NCBI GenBank assembly: GCA_032821775.1
Contig: JAVLRN010000005.1
Location: 2,976,001-3,040,000, forward strand
Direction: 5' to 3'
DNA length: 64,000 nt
From: Sanguinoderma infundibulare
Taxonomy: Eukaryota; Basidiomycota; Agaricomycetes; Polyporales; Polyporaceae
The notes beneath the pieces are model-generated. The model worked only from the letters and a program-made list of their open reading frames with translations, was not told the origin of the DNA and made no database searches. This document shows, piece by piece, positions 32,301-43,394 of the stretch (positions are counted from its first letter, which is position 1; each line of letters begins with the position of its first letter). The translations under genes were made by a program, and so were the position numbers.

Positions 32301-33936
32301 ATTCTGCGCGACGCGGTACTCGTGACGCGCAACGGCGAGATTGAGGCCATTGCTGGTGTTCATGACTTCGTCGTCCCGTACGGTGCTACCGTCCTTGACG
32401 CCGAAGGAGGTCAGTCTAACCGTTTCTCGTATTGGTTAGATGCTCATCTGCATTGAACAGGCTTCGTCGTCCCTGGCTTCATCGACGTGCACGCACACTG
32501 GAACGGTTTCGATACCGCGCTTCCGGCCAGGTCTTGGGAGATGGCGACCTTCCTCGCGTATGGCGTAACGACGCTCCACAAGTGAGCTTCATTTCTGCTC
32601 GCCTCATCCCTTCTTCCATCTAAAAGCTGTTGCGATGCTACAGTCCGAGCGCGGACACCGTCCTCGCCTTCGCGGAACGTTTCCGCCTGGAGCGCGGCCA
32701 GCTCCTCGGGCCGCGCATCTTCCAGACTGGAACCATCATCTACGGCGCCGGCGCAGAGTCTTACCACGAAGACGTCGTGAGCATGGAGGAGGCCCGGTCT
32801 GCGTTGGTACGCATCAAGGCCGAGGGCGGGCCGTCTAGCTTTTCGTACAAGAATTACAACCTGCCATCACGGTGCGCTGCGTGTTCGCCTTCTGTGGGGG
32901 TCGTCAAGCTGAAGTTGGGGCCAGTGCTTCCCGTCAGCGGCTGCTTCTCGCTGCGCGCGAGCTTGGGATGCTTTGCGTCCCTGAGGGTGTAAGCAGTGAG
33001 TCCTCTATTAGGCGGTGCTGTTGCTGATCTGTCTACAGGGCATGAACTATGATTGGGACCAAACCTACATCGTCGATGGTGAAGTTCATCCGACTCAATG
33101 CTGTATTGTACCACTTATAGATCATGCGTTTTAGGCATGACGACCATTGAACACGCCCTTCCCATCCCGGTGCTTTACGATGATGTCCTAAACCTGTTCG
33201 CTTTGAGCGGCACGGGTTTGACGCCAACGCACGTCGTGAACTACGGAGGCGTCATGGGCGAGCAACTCATCTGGGCGATAGAGGACATTCCCAACACCGA
33301 GAAGTAAGCACGCCGTCAACTTCAGCTTCTTCGAGACTCATTACATTTTGGTAGGCTGAGGCGCTTCGCTCGCCATGACGGTTTGGAATCTTTGACGGAG
33401 TCCACCGCTCGTCCCAAACTCTGTGAGTTTTAATGCTGATGCGATCATGAACAGACGCTGATTCCCCATCCAGCCTACCAGGTCTTCAACACGTCCATCT
33501 CGACGGCCAAGCTCGTTCAGAAGGGCCTGAAAGCCCACATCGGTGCCCATGGCGAGCCGCCTCTTGGCCTCAACTACCACTCTGAGATGTGGTACACGCA
33601 GTCGGGAGGTCTGACGAACTACGAGGTCAGTCTGCTACTCGCACGCTGTCTGCTCGCATCACTGACTTGCCGTTCCTCAAGACCCTCCGCGCAGCGACCT
33701 CCGATGCCGCCATTACCCTCGGCATCGACGACGCAGTCGGTTCCTTGACCCCCGGAAAGCTAGCCGACTTTGTCGTCTACCCGCCTGGCGTCGACCTCCT
33801 CGAGGGCCACATCAGCTCCACGAGGGACATCCGGTTCGTCGTGAGGGGCGGTCGTGTCTTCGATGCCGCGAGCTTGACGGAGGTGTGGCCCGTGGCGGGG
33901 CGCCAGGAACCTTTGCCTCCCATCAACGCCGATTGA
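29372..33936 (+). CDS. Membrane-anchored TolB-like propeller plus amidohydrolase protein, about 1,292 aa
   Basis: Thirteen exons join in phase: 29372-30095, 30181-30513, 30568-30736, 30790-31955, 32020-32409, 32461-32581, 32644-32871, 32925-32988, 33039-33078, 33135-33303, 33355-33422, 33474-33625 and 33682-33936. A hydrophobic segment at about residues 30-50 (TVLLLSSVALLSTLYP) predicts a signal anchor. The next 700 residues are WD40-like/TolB-type propeller repeats (DPHFSPDGTQFVFRSD, DARFHPDGTKVVG, SITWSADGSKLFWFLG). The amidohydrolase part starts near 830 (LRDAVLVTRNGEIEAIAG), with the metal-binding GFIDVHAHW, then TTIEHALP and GAHGEPPLG, and ends with LRAATSDAAITLGI and GSLTPGKLADFVVY. The substrate is unknown; related fusions in bacteria and fungi are annotated only generally. 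Predicted location is the secretory pathway or cell surface. Confidence 0.85.
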
Positions 33937-34265
33937 ACGGGTGGGGTGGAGATCGGGGCATGATGCTTGATATGTTTGTTGGCTGTATAGTAAGCGAGAA
34001 TCGGATAGGAACGCTCATAAGTACTCGAAATCTCTTGAGCATCCCCGAGATGGGATCTCAGGGCGTGTGCATCACAGTCCCTGGAAATACAGGTCCTCAA
34101 GGTTTTCTCATCGTTAATCTAAACGGACAGTTTTTGGCGTTCACGATGCGCAACGGGATCCGCCCACTTCGAGTCCACTGACGCAAGAGAAAGGGTGACA
34201 GCGACGATACCCTGGGATCAGAATTAGATGTACTTGTACGGGTTTCCGATTAGCGTCGCAATGAA
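33937..34265. other. 3' flank of the amidohydrolase gene, nothing recognised
   Basis: Short 3' untranslated and intergenic sequence up to the target duplication of the hAT element. Confidence 0.4.
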
Positions 34266-34273
34266 CAAAGAGC

Positions 34274-35758
34274 TAGGGCTCGGCATCGTTCCGTTTAAAA
34301 CGGGCGTTTTTCCGTCCGTCTAAAAAGACGGGCGTCCCGTTTGAACGGTTCCCACGACCCCGTCTCCAAGGACGTTTCCCCAGATCAGGCAGGCGTCTTT
34401 GAACGCCCGTTTTCCACCCAATAACGCCCGTCTACCGTTTCTTAACGCGTTTTTCTGTCCATATATGTATACCTCTGTCTGTATGATTATGCAACTTGTC
34501 TATGCCTCCCCACTCTGGACTTCTCTCGAGTGCCGTCGCTGAAGGCATGCCTCAAGTTGCTATCAGCAACCCCTACTTGCTGCAGAACATCCAGCCCAAC
34601 GTCCTAGGTCCATCGCGGGTAGCTAGCGGAGAGGGCGGGGCCCACCCCTCCCCACTTTTCGTGAGTCTGAAACAGTTCAAAGGGTCACTCGTTGGTACAC
34701 TTGGAGGCGGGAAGGCTTTTGGTTGGGTCGGAGGAGAGGCTGCTAGTCGAGGATAACGAGGTATGTCCCAAAACCTACGGCTGAAGCCCAGTGAGAGCGC
34801 AAGCGAGGTGATGCATCTGCGTACACGTTTCAAGTGCATTCGGTTCCATTGCGATGAGGGCACTGAGGAAATCGTTAAGAGGAGTCGCGGCGGTGGCGAG
34901 GTGGAACACAATCCCTCCCAGACATCCTGTCGCGCCAGCAACTGTCCGCCATCCACACAGACAACCTTCTTTCTCCATCCGACCCCAACTTCACCCCATC
35001 CCCGGTCTCTTCCCCATCGGACAACCAGATGATCAGATTGCATCCCAGTCCGCTTCATGTACTCTCAGTGGAACTTGAACTCGCCGCATGTGCCGGCAAG
35101 TGTCATGTATGCTCAATCTTCAACGCCTAAAGCTACTAGCAGTAAATTCTCTTCGTCATTCGAGTCCCCGTCTCTCTTGTAAGCGTATACTTATTCTGCG
35201 GTATTTTATGTCAATTAGGCTCTTCTGTTGCTCGTCCCGGTCAAAAACGCCTTCACGTCAGCCTTAAACCCAGTAGCACCCTTCAGGTCCAAGGGGAGGG
35301 TGGCTTGGACAGCGACAAGAGCGACTTTGAGGGAGGCGACAAGTCGGAGACTATACTACTCTTTTTAGGGTGCTCGGTTGCTGTCGAGCGCATTTCCTCT
35401 GGCGCACACAGCCTGAAGCCGGATACCATCCATGCCCTCATGCTGTTGAAGCAACAGCTCTTGCTTGTGCGCCGCGACCTTCGCGAGCGGCTTGATGCTT
35501 TGAAACAGTAGATAATTATTTTGTATGGCCGCGCGAATCAAGCGCGTCCTCAGCACGCCCTCCTCCAAGCTATTTCATCGTTATTTCCCAAAAAGGTTGG
35601 AAAACGCGTTCGAACGCCCCGTTTTTTCGTTTAATGAACGGAACGGGGCGTTCCGTTTTCCGAATGCGTAAAAAACGCCCGTTTATCTAGACGGGCGTTC
35701 ACGTTTTCGTGCCGTCAAAAAAACGGCGTTCCCGTTAAACGTGAGATGCCGAGCCCTA
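34274..35758 (+). mobile_element. Internally deleted, non-autonomous hAT-type DNA transposon (1,485 bp)
   Basis: The ends are perfect 14-bp terminal inverted repeats, TAGGGCTCGGCATC. Inside them lie imperfect subterminal repeats rich in ACGGGCGT-like words in both orientations, a usual arrangement for transposase binding. The interior keeps a relic of the transposase: the ORF at 35305-35511 encodes VAVERISSGAHSLKPDTIHA and LMLLKQQLLLV, which resembles the hAT C-terminal dimerisation domain (normally S-x-x-ER-x-FS followed by LM-x-K). No catalytic RNase-H-like domain or BED finger remains, so the element cannot move without help. It sits in intergenic DNA between the amidohydrolase and formate dehydrogenase genes. 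The exact target duplication indicates a fairly recent insertion. Confidence 0.88.
35305..35511 (+). pseudogene. hAT transposase C-terminal dimerisation-domain relic
   Basis: This 68-residue frame lies inside the mobile element. It starts with an acidic segment (SDKSDFEGGDKSET), continues with the dimerisation-domain block VERISSGAHSLKPDTIHALM, and ends in a Leu/Arg-rich helix. Everything upstream of this part of the transposase has been lost. Confidence 0.7.
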
Positions 35759-35968
35759 CAAAGAGCATCATTCTAACAAGTGCTGAGCGGTGTGATCGTT
35801 GAAGAGTGGTCAGCCAAAGGGTCCCCCTTTTCGGATACAGCACAAGTTATAAGTGCAAAGGAATTAGTGCTCTATCTGGATGGGTGCAATGCTCCACAGC
35901 GTAGACATGATGGCAAGGGAAAGTGATATCAGACGACGGCACTGGAGCGGAGAGCTCGGCGGATGTGT

Positions 35969-37433
35969 TCATCGCTGACCGTACGACTTGGTCTCGTACT
36001 TGCCTGCAACGCGAACAGTTTATAAGCTTCCGGGCCAACGCAATAAATTCGAAAAGAAAAGCACGTACCGACGCCAACGATGATGTTGGCTGGCTCCTGC
36101 TCCTTGCCCTTGAAGTAATTCTCCAGGATCTGCTTCGTGCCCGCGGCGTAGCGCGCCTGAGCGTCGAGTGTCGTCCCCGAGTAGTGCGGGACCATGCCGT
36201 TCCCGCCCCCGAGCGGGTTCTTCATGTAGCGCCACTGGTGGTCCTTGGGCGCGGGCTGGACGTTCCACACGTCGCCAGCGTAGCCGTTGAGCTGGCCGGA
36301 CTTGAGCGCGGCGGCGACGTCCTCGGTGTTGCAGATCGCACCGCGCGCGGTGTTGACGAGCCAGGCGCCCTTCTTGAAGTGCTTGAGGAGGTCGGCGTTG
36401 ATGAGGCCCTTGGTGCCCTCGTGGAGGGGTGCGTTGATCGTGACTATGTCACACTGGACGAGAGGTAAGAGGTGGGAAAGGAGGGACGGTCGAGGATGGT
36501 CGATAGCTTACCTGGGAGACGAACTCTTTCAGGTCTTCAACGCGGCGCGCGCCGACCTTGGCGGCAGCATCTAGACAAGTGCAGAGCGCGACGTCAGAAC
36601 ACGTTGAGCCACGCCATCCAGCCTGTACATACCAGCCGGGAGTGTGGTGTAGTCGTAGTACAACAACTCCTTGGGGTTGAACGGCCGGAGACGCTCCAGC
36701 ACGCGGTACCCAATGCGGCCCGCGCCGAGCGTGCCGATGACCTTGCCCTCCAAGTCGAACGCGTTGCGCGCGACGTCCGACACACGCCACTCGCCGCGCT
36801 CGATCATCTCGTGCGCGGGCACGAAGTTGCGGACGAGGAGGAGGATGTTCATCATGACGTGCTCCGCAACGGACACCACGTTGGAGCCCGTGACTTCGAG
36901 CACCTGTATGTTCTTCGCGACGGCCGCGTCGAGGTCGATGTGGTCCGAGCCGACGCCGGCGGTGACGCAGACCTTGAGGTTCTCGGCCTTGTCGACGAGC
37001 TCGCGTGTGAGGTAGCCGGGGTGGAAGGGCGTGGTGATGAGCACCTCGGCGTCCTTGATGTGCTGCTGGAAGACGCTGTTCGTGCCCTCTTTGTCGTCAG
37101 TGACCTGCCAAGAAGGAGAGTGTGAGATGACCCGCGTCGCAGTCAAGCAGATGTGAAGAGATCGCACAATGTACTCATGGCCTTGGGACTCGAGCCACTC
37201 GCGGATGCCGAGCTGGTTCTCGATGGTTCCGAGGAGGCGGGGCTCTTGTTTGGCCGCTTCTCCGCCCTTGTAAAGGACGGCAAGGACCTAAACGGGTTCT
37301 CAGTTAAGTGTATGGAGTAGTGACTTCTCGGTGTGTTACTTACCTTCATACCGCGACGAGGGGCCTGGGCTCTCACAACGGACGAGGCAATGCCACGTTT
37401 GAGGGTAGCGGTGGAGGCGTTGAGGAGAGACAT
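35969..37433 (-). CDS. FDH1: NAD-dependent formate dehydrogenase, 386 aa
   Basis: Exons 37433-37344, 37287-37168, 37104-36633, 36570-36512, 36453-36069 and 36003-35969 join in phase. The enzyme oxidises formate to CO2 with NAD+. It belongs to the D-2-hydroxyacid dehydrogenase family. Seen here: [73 protein letters not shown], the NAD-binding GAGRIG with Asp at the end of the next strand (YYDYTTLP), NTARGAI, GYAGDVW, and [21 protein letters not shown] with the catalytic His. The end is [10 protein letters not shown]. About 30 basic, Ser/Ala-rich N-terminal residues ([20 protein letters not shown]) look like a mitochondrial targeting peptide, as in plants and many filamentous fungi. White- and brown-rot fungi are thought to use this enzyme to dispose of formate derived from oxalate. 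Confidence 0.93.
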
Positions 37434-37882
37434 GCCGATGAGTGGATGGAGTGGGGTGTGGCTGAGAGGATGTGTTCGTCGAGAGGATGTAGTGGTGGTT
37501 GTTGGATGTCCACGGTTATCGTCAGGCAGGGTTTTTATACATCCTGGCCACTACAGGTCCGACGTTCATGGGAATGGCATGGGTTCACGAGCACTCCGAG
37601 AATGCGCGAACACCGACCGCCTTCTTGGAGCGTGCCCCGTCGAGCACGATAATGTGAGCGTTGTGCCCGTCCATGGCCGGATCTGGGAATCCAAGCTTCG
37701 GGTGTACCGGAACGGTTGGCGTGCGCTTCTGGGATTCCGGGATCCTACGACCTTCAACTCGGGGAGCCTCGCTCTCCGGCCCTGTGTAGGAAGAACCTCT
37801 ACTGTCAATTCGGGTCAGCCGATGTATCGACGCGTTCCTGTTTCGTAAGCTTTACATTGATAGAGAAGCACTTGGTTGAACG
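37434..37882. promoter_or_regulatory. Divergent region between FDH (-) and a small gene (+)
   Basis: It contains the FDH TATA box and the 5' flank of the hypothetical gene at 37883. No other element was recognised. Confidence 0.45.
37533..37539 (-). promoter_or_regulatory. TATA box of the formate dehydrogenase gene
   Basis: TATAAAA read on the minus strand, about 100 bp upstream of the FDH start codon. Confidence 0.6.
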
Positions 37883-38304
37883 ATGAGTGACATTGCAACC
37901 CGAAAGACGCCGTGCCCGGGCCACAGCTTGCCCTACAGCCTCGCCGGACTCTGCTTCCGGTTTCATATATCGCTATTCATCCTGATCATGCTCACATTGG
38001 AAGTCTGTGCTGCGGGAGTAAGTTTTTCACCGATGGACGTTCACGGCGAGTACTGACCTGCTGACCACCTCGTCCGACAACGTTGTCGCAGGCTGAGAAT
38101 AACTCATGGACAAGCGCCAGCAGTGCAACTCGACGACGAGGCCGCAAGTCCGAGCTTGGTCCCAGCTGCAACCTTGTCTTCCTTCCTCCGACCGGATATC
38201 TTCGAAAACCTCCTCGAGCTCACTGTAATGAAGATTCCCAGATGCTCAACCCGTCATGCACCTTCCTCATTCACGGGAACCGCTGGATCGGCCTCGTCGA
38301 GTAG
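37883..38304 (+). CDS. Small hypothetical protein with N-terminal membrane or signal segment, 115 aa
   Basis: I do not recognise a family. Two exons (37883-38017 and 38092-38304) join in phase 0 through a GTAAGT intron with a good branch-like CTGAC and a GCAG acceptor. Residues about 25-45 (LCFRFHISLFILIMLTLEVC) form a hydrophobic segment ending near AAG, compatible with a signal peptide or anchor. The mature part is basic at first (ATRRRGRKSELG) and holds three cysteines (PSCNLVF, AHCNED, PSCTFL). A small secreted protein is one reading; a chance ORF is the alternative. No neighbour suggests a role. Confidence 0.42.
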
Positions 38305-38954
38305 ACGACTCGGAACGACCCGGCCAGCCCCGAGCAATGGGAGCAGACCGCTCCTCCAACCTTCGCGTCCCTCTGTGCTCTTTGCCTTGAGTGCGGCGAG
38401 AACGTACGCGATGCGATCGTGTATCAACACGTCTTCCTGGAACGCGCGCGTACTCGAAGGGCGGAAAGACGTGCAGGGAGATGGATCTGATGAAGCACGC
38501 GATTTCAGGGCTCAAGTCTGGGTTCTGGATACCAGACATACAGATGCTGTGAAATACGGCCGGCATTTGAAGCCAGCTGTTGTAAATGCTGGTGGTTTGT
38601 TTGAATTATAAGCGGTCTCCCTTGGTGATCGCACGTTGAGCCCCGCCTCCGAAGAACGCGGCAAAAGGAGGACTTGGCAATGGCATACGCCAGACAGCTC
38701 CGGCGAGAAACTCGCACTTCGAGTAAAGGATGCGGTGTACAGGGATAGATTGGCCCTCAGGCTATAATCTACATACCGTAGCAACCGGTCCGTGATACAA
38801 ATGTTATCGATACAACATATCAGCACTAGTCGTACAACACGCATTCCTACTAGTGTGCCGAGCTGACCCAGCGATGAAACGTCAGACATTCTTCTCCTGC
38901 TTGGCGATACATACATTGCGACATACCCATAAGTTATGTTCCCAGTCTTCGTGT
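38305..38954. other. Intergenic region, nothing recognised
   Basis: It lies between the small hypothetical gene and the 3' end of MYND copy 3. ORFs on both strands lack domain or splice support. Confidence 0.35.
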
Positions 38955-39952
38955 TCAGAGCGCCGCAAACCGTTCGAACAGATCCTTCGGCAGGAAGCCC
39001 GACTTGACTTTGTAAAACGGGAGGGTGCTCGCTAGCAAGTTCCACGCATTCGGCCCCCTAACCAGTGGCTGCCATGCCCACGTCTTCTTCGCGCGCACCA
39101 TCAGCCCCGGCGTTGGCGTGTGCACGTAGTTGTTCGGTGTGCGCAGCGATAGTCCTGTGTTGATGCTCCCTTTGCATATGCTCATGAGGTCCAGCACCAT
39201 CGTCCTCGTCTGCTCGTCCAGCGTGCCTCGTCGCGCGCGATACACCGGGTGCTGATTGTGTACGATCATGTCCGTCCCCTTGAGGATGTAGACGACAGAG
39301 ACGACGCCGGCGAACGCAGGGTCGTTGTCTCGGCGGAAGCTTCGGTCCATCGCCACCCGCCCCGGCTCCGCGTCCTCCCACGCGCGCAGAAGGGCGGAGT
39401 CGCCATTCTCATACTCCTCGGGTGTGATGACGGCGATGGTGTCGAGGCGGAAGGTGGTGGCAGGAGAGCTGTCGCCGACCTGGTTGGGGACGACGGTGTA
39501 CGACATGAAGTGGGGAGAGGGTGAGTCGAGCCGGAGGGTTTCTGGGCCGCCTTCGAGCATGACAGTGGCCTTGGTCATCGTCGTGAAGGACCATCGGTGG
39601 GTTTCTGCCCAGTCCTTGAGGGCGTGCGCGAAGGAGACGGCGGTCGGGAAGCCCATGGATTGGAGGATTTTCAGGCGACGTCCTTCGGACGTGTCGAGGT
39701 CGGGTCCCTGCTTGCGACATCCTACTCTTATGGTGCGACAAACGATGAACTTGTCAGTAGATTGGAGGGGACGACGGTGACGTACTTGTGCGTTCGCCAT
39801 GCCTCCCTTTGGCACTCCTTGCTGCAGTACATGACCAGATTACATCCCCCACATCGTTTGAGCTTGGTCTTCTTATCTCCTCCTCCACAGTGATGGCAGC
39901 GAGAGAGGTCGTTAGGAAGGAAGAAGGAGTCGTCGACTGGAGTGTCAGTCAT
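38955..39952 (-). CDS. MYND zinc-finger protein (copy 3), 312 aa
   Basis: Exons 39952-39786 and 39726-38955 join in phase 2 right after the His-Lys of the finger. The finger reads SRCHHCGGG, KRCGGCNLVMYCSKECQ and WRTHK, with the last zinc ligand after the splice (HKVGC). The C-terminal domain shows LKILQSMGFPTAVSFAHALK, DWAETHRWSFTTMTKATVML, a middle part with AFAGVVSVVYILKG, then GSINTGLSLRT and MVRAKKTWAWQPLV. It is the leftmost member of the main cluster, same strand as copy 4, from which it differs strongly in sequence. The biochemical role is unknown. MYND domains normally mediate protein-protein contacts, and nothing here suggests an enzyme such as a SET methyltransferase. Confidence 0.8.
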
Positions 39953-40487
39953 GTCGGTGGTTAGAGAGAAAAGTATGTTTGTCGAGCACCCGAAGAGCAA
40001 TGTATATCCATGCCGGTGGCTATTACCCGAGACTATTTACCGCATTCTCTCACGAGTATCCGTCGCTTACAGCCCCAACTTATTGTGTGCGCAATCAAGC
40101 GCAACATTCACTTATTGTCCTTTCAAGCTTCCTTCCTTATTTCTATCTCCCTATGTCCGCATTCAAGGGACAACGTGAACTCCGAAAGGAGGCGTACTTT
40201 GAGGTCGCAGATATTGGCCATATCACAACTATCACCGTTAGAGATAGTGATGTTTGCATGGCGAACTTCACGATTCGTCAAGCGGGGGAATGGGGAAACT
40301 GGGTCCGCACACAGCGCGCTAGCTTCAGAGGGTATCGTGGGGTGTGTGATATTGAGTCCTTGTCCATACATCAGAAGAGCAAAACCAGCCAAACGAGCGT
40401 ACTCCGCCATGGAGGATCCTGAAGAGAAGACGACCGCACGTCATTCTTGCAACAGTCGTCACAGAACCGAACCATGCAACGTACCTC

Positions 40488-41627
40488 TCATACGAGCTCT
40501 ATCATTTGAAGCAGTTGTGCCATCGTCATCTCGTTTTTCAGGGACGAAACGATCCGTTTCAGCGAGTCCGAGTCGAAACCGAGAGGATTGTATCGGCCTT
40601 CGAGGTACCCCTCCCAATCGGGGAACGCAGGCTCCCACATCCACCGCTTGTTCGATCGCACGAACCGCCCCGGCAGTGCGATGTGCGTGTTCTCCGGGTC
40701 GACAAGGCGGAAAGCCAGGCCAGCGTTGATCGACCCCTCGGACAGCTTCACCATGTCATCGATCGCTAACCTCATGTCCTCCACGTCGAAGTCCGTCTCC
40801 ATGATGACCGAGTGGGGATGGTTCTGGGGGAGGAAGGAGACCATGGACATGATCGTGCCCAGGACCTCGAACCGGACCGGCAGCAGCCCCGCGAAGTGCG
40901 GACTGGGGCTCAGGCGCTCCTTCATCCGCTCTTGCTGAGGCAGGGTGGCCTTCCAATTCTCGACGCTCAGCGTCTCGCCTGAAGTGTATTGCTCGAGCGT
41001 GATCCAGTTGTGGCCGATCATCCTGAAGCCGCACCCGGGCGGGAGCGTGCGGGCTCCGGGGATGCACATGAGCCCGATGATGAGGACCTTCGGTGGGTTC
41101 TGAGTGAAGCGGATGCCGCCATCCCGGAACCCACCTTCGCGTATGGCTTGCACCTTTGCATACGTGTTCAGGGCCCAGTCGTTCGCATCGAGCCAGTCAT
41201 TGAGAGTTTCCTGGAAATCGGTGGCGTCTTTGAAGCCGAGGAGTCGCGCCTCGTTGTTCAAGCGATCCGGGCCCCAGTTCTCGCTATCCCGCTGGGCAAT
41301 GTACTTGCACATGCCCCTATGAAACGTTATGCAGTCAGTCATCTATGCAATACTATCCGCAAAAACCGTGGAATCTCCAGACACATTGATCCAAATGAGG
41401 ACGTTGCGTGACATGTACAGACCAACGCCAGAAATGTATCGGACGTACTTATGATTAGGCCAGGCAGCTTTTTGACATTCTCGGCTGCAGTACATTACTG
41501 ATGCGCATCTGGCGCACCTCTTGAGTTGCAAGTTCTCTTCCTGCGGCTTGTCGCAATGGTAACATTGGCGCAGTGCAACTGCCAATGCCGTGGTTGAATG
41601 CCTCGAACTCGAAGTCTCTTCTGACAT
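40488..41627 (-). CDS. MYND zinc-finger protein (copy 4), 335 aa
   Basis: Exons 41627-41449 and 41316-40488 join in phase 2. The N-terminal Ser/Thr-rich stretch is followed by the finger RQCYHCDKPQ, KRCARCASVMYCSRECQ and WPNHK, completed by exon 2 (HKGMC). The C-terminal domain begins LLGFKDATDFQETLNDWLDA and continues to HFAGLLPVRFEVLG, GSINAGLAFRLVD, HIALPGRFVRSNKRWMWEP and a short C-terminal helix. The block order matches the other copies, with the usual hydrophobic centre. It is tandem with copy 3 on the minus strand. The start is chosen at the first ATG in frame with the finger. Confidence 0.82.
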
Positions 41628-41649
41628 CGCGGGGGATCTGCCACGGAAA

Positions 41650-41900
41650 TATACAGTTCGTCAGTGGATGTACGCGCTACAAGTTGAAGGTGGGGACACT
41701 GGGGAGGACTTGAAAGCGGCCGGCCTGCACCTAGAGCGGTAAGCGCACTCAGGGCCTTATCCGGCGACGGAAATAGCCGATCGGCGCCGTTTGTGTGTCG
41801 CGCGATGGCACCAAGCTCCTCATTGCTTGACTTGGACCACCACCTGATTCGTGTCTGAATGCAAATCAACGCGTTCAACGACGCAGCTTGCATCGGGCAG
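41650..41900 (-). pseudogene. Degraded MYND-family fragment
   Basis: On the minus strand, around 41880-41740, the translation reads AASLNALI, then ELGAIARHTNGAD. These are close to copy 1 (SLSNALIEW, LGAIVDTVIRLHGGAD) but with lost residues and shifted spacing. No finger-encoding exon is present. It is best read as a relic of a copy-1-like gene next to copy 4. The similarity is short, so confidence is limited. Confidence 0.35.
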
Positions 41901-42120
41901 CCCAATTTCCCAGCCGGCGGTGGACCGTTGTCACGTTTGATGCACATACCCGCATCTACTCGACCGCCTCCAACAAGCCAGCGATCGCCGCTCAATCGTC
42001 TTCACGCATGCTAGGACAGCGATCTCGCGCTTTGTTGCGCATCTCACTACTCTGGGTACGTCGCGCGCATCTGTCCATGTCTCAGGAGGAGGAGGAGTCC
42101 ATGCGTTCCATGGCCCTCGC

Positions 42121-43176
42121 ATGCCGACCATCGAGCACCGCCTCTCCTTCCCTGCGCAACACATTCTATCCAAGCTCCTGGCCGTACTATTCCTGCCTCA
42201 ACCCCAGAACATCCCGCGGAACATCACGCAGGTCAGCTTGGGCACGGCACGTAGTGTCTCTACCGGACGCCTCATCTTCCAACACCTTGTCGAGAACATT
42301 TCCGTGTACTCACGGACGCTCAACGAAGTCGATTGGGACCTTCGCGTCAAGGTGGAAAGAGAACAGCCGCAGTTGGAGATGCAGAACGCAGAGCTTGCGG
42401 AGAAGGCGATGAAGAAGGCTAAGGCCCCTCTCCGTCCCATGCAGCTCAACGTCGCCCCGACGCCCGTTGTCAGCGCTGCTGTGTCGCAGAAGGACGATTT
42501 GACCACTACTGTCTCACGCATCTCCTCATCCCCCTCGTGCCTACTCCGACCTCGCGTCTCCCGCTTCCGCTCAATCCATCCGCGTCGATTGACACCCACC
42601 CGCTCTTACCATTCGGCGTCATAACGTCCATGCATGCAAGCCATGGTACTCACACGCTACGGCTTTCCACGGTCTTCGCGCGCCTTGACGCGGCCGGGGG
42701 ATTTGATGAACCAGGTGTGCATTGCAAGGCTCGCGGAGACCCAAGCAGGTTATGCACTGCCCTCGAGGTGCGATTCGACGGATGGACCGCGAACGGGGCG
42801 CGCGATGTCCTGGGCGAAACAGGGACCGGGTGGTGCGTGCTGGAGGAAGTCCGGAGAGACCAGGCTCGAGCACGCAGAAGCCAAGGAAGTGGACGCAGCG
42901 CTAACGCTCGGCACCAAGAGTAGCCGCGACATCTTGCTCTCCGGGCTGTCGGACATCTGGGACTTCGGCATTGACCCCTCGTCGCTACTTGTTCGTCCTG
43001 CGTACACTCAACTTCTCCGCTTCGTTCCCTACTCCTACATGGTCACCGGCACCCAACTCACCTCCCGGCTTCTCGAGTCCGACGGAGACTCGGATATCCA
43101 GTCGACAAGTTCAGACTGGTACGAGCTTTCTCCCTCCCAGTCTGTCGCCGGTTGGGGTTTAGCTCGAACGCCATAA
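42121..43176 (+). CDS. Hypothetical protein region, exon structure unresolved
   Basis: Three successive plus-strand frames have coding-like composition and conserved-looking segments. 42121-42519 has PTIEHRLSFPAQHILSKLLA and VDWDLRVKVEREQPQLEM. 42537-42860 has PFGVITSMHASHGTHTLRLS and DGWTANGARDVLGETGTGWC. 42860-43176 has SRDILLSGLSDIWDFGIDPS and LLRFVPYSYMVTGTQLTS. They may be parts of one gene separated by introns or frameshifts that I could not place. I do not recognise the family. It could equally be a broken gene, since no clean donor-acceptor pair joins the second and third parts. Confidence 0.35.
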
Positions 43177-43394
43177 AAATACAGCCTTCATCAGCACGCC
43201 CGAAACCTGAGGCCTGAAGGGTTGAAGCCGGGGGCCAACGTCTAGCCTCACCACGGGTCCCCGCAATTTTTCTGGACATATTCCATCTTTGTACGCATCG
43301 CCTCCCGATTTCCCTTGGCTAGTCTACGCATTTTCATCACATTCGCGAATCACCATACCCTCACAGCTTTCTTTGCATTAACTGGGCCCTCGCG

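Larger units (their letters stand above)
34266..35766. repeat. 8-bp target site duplication flanking the hAT element
   Basis: CAAAGAGC occurs directly before the element (34266-34273) and directly after it (35759-35766), without mismatch. Eight-base target duplications are characteristic of hAT transposons. Confidence 0.9.
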
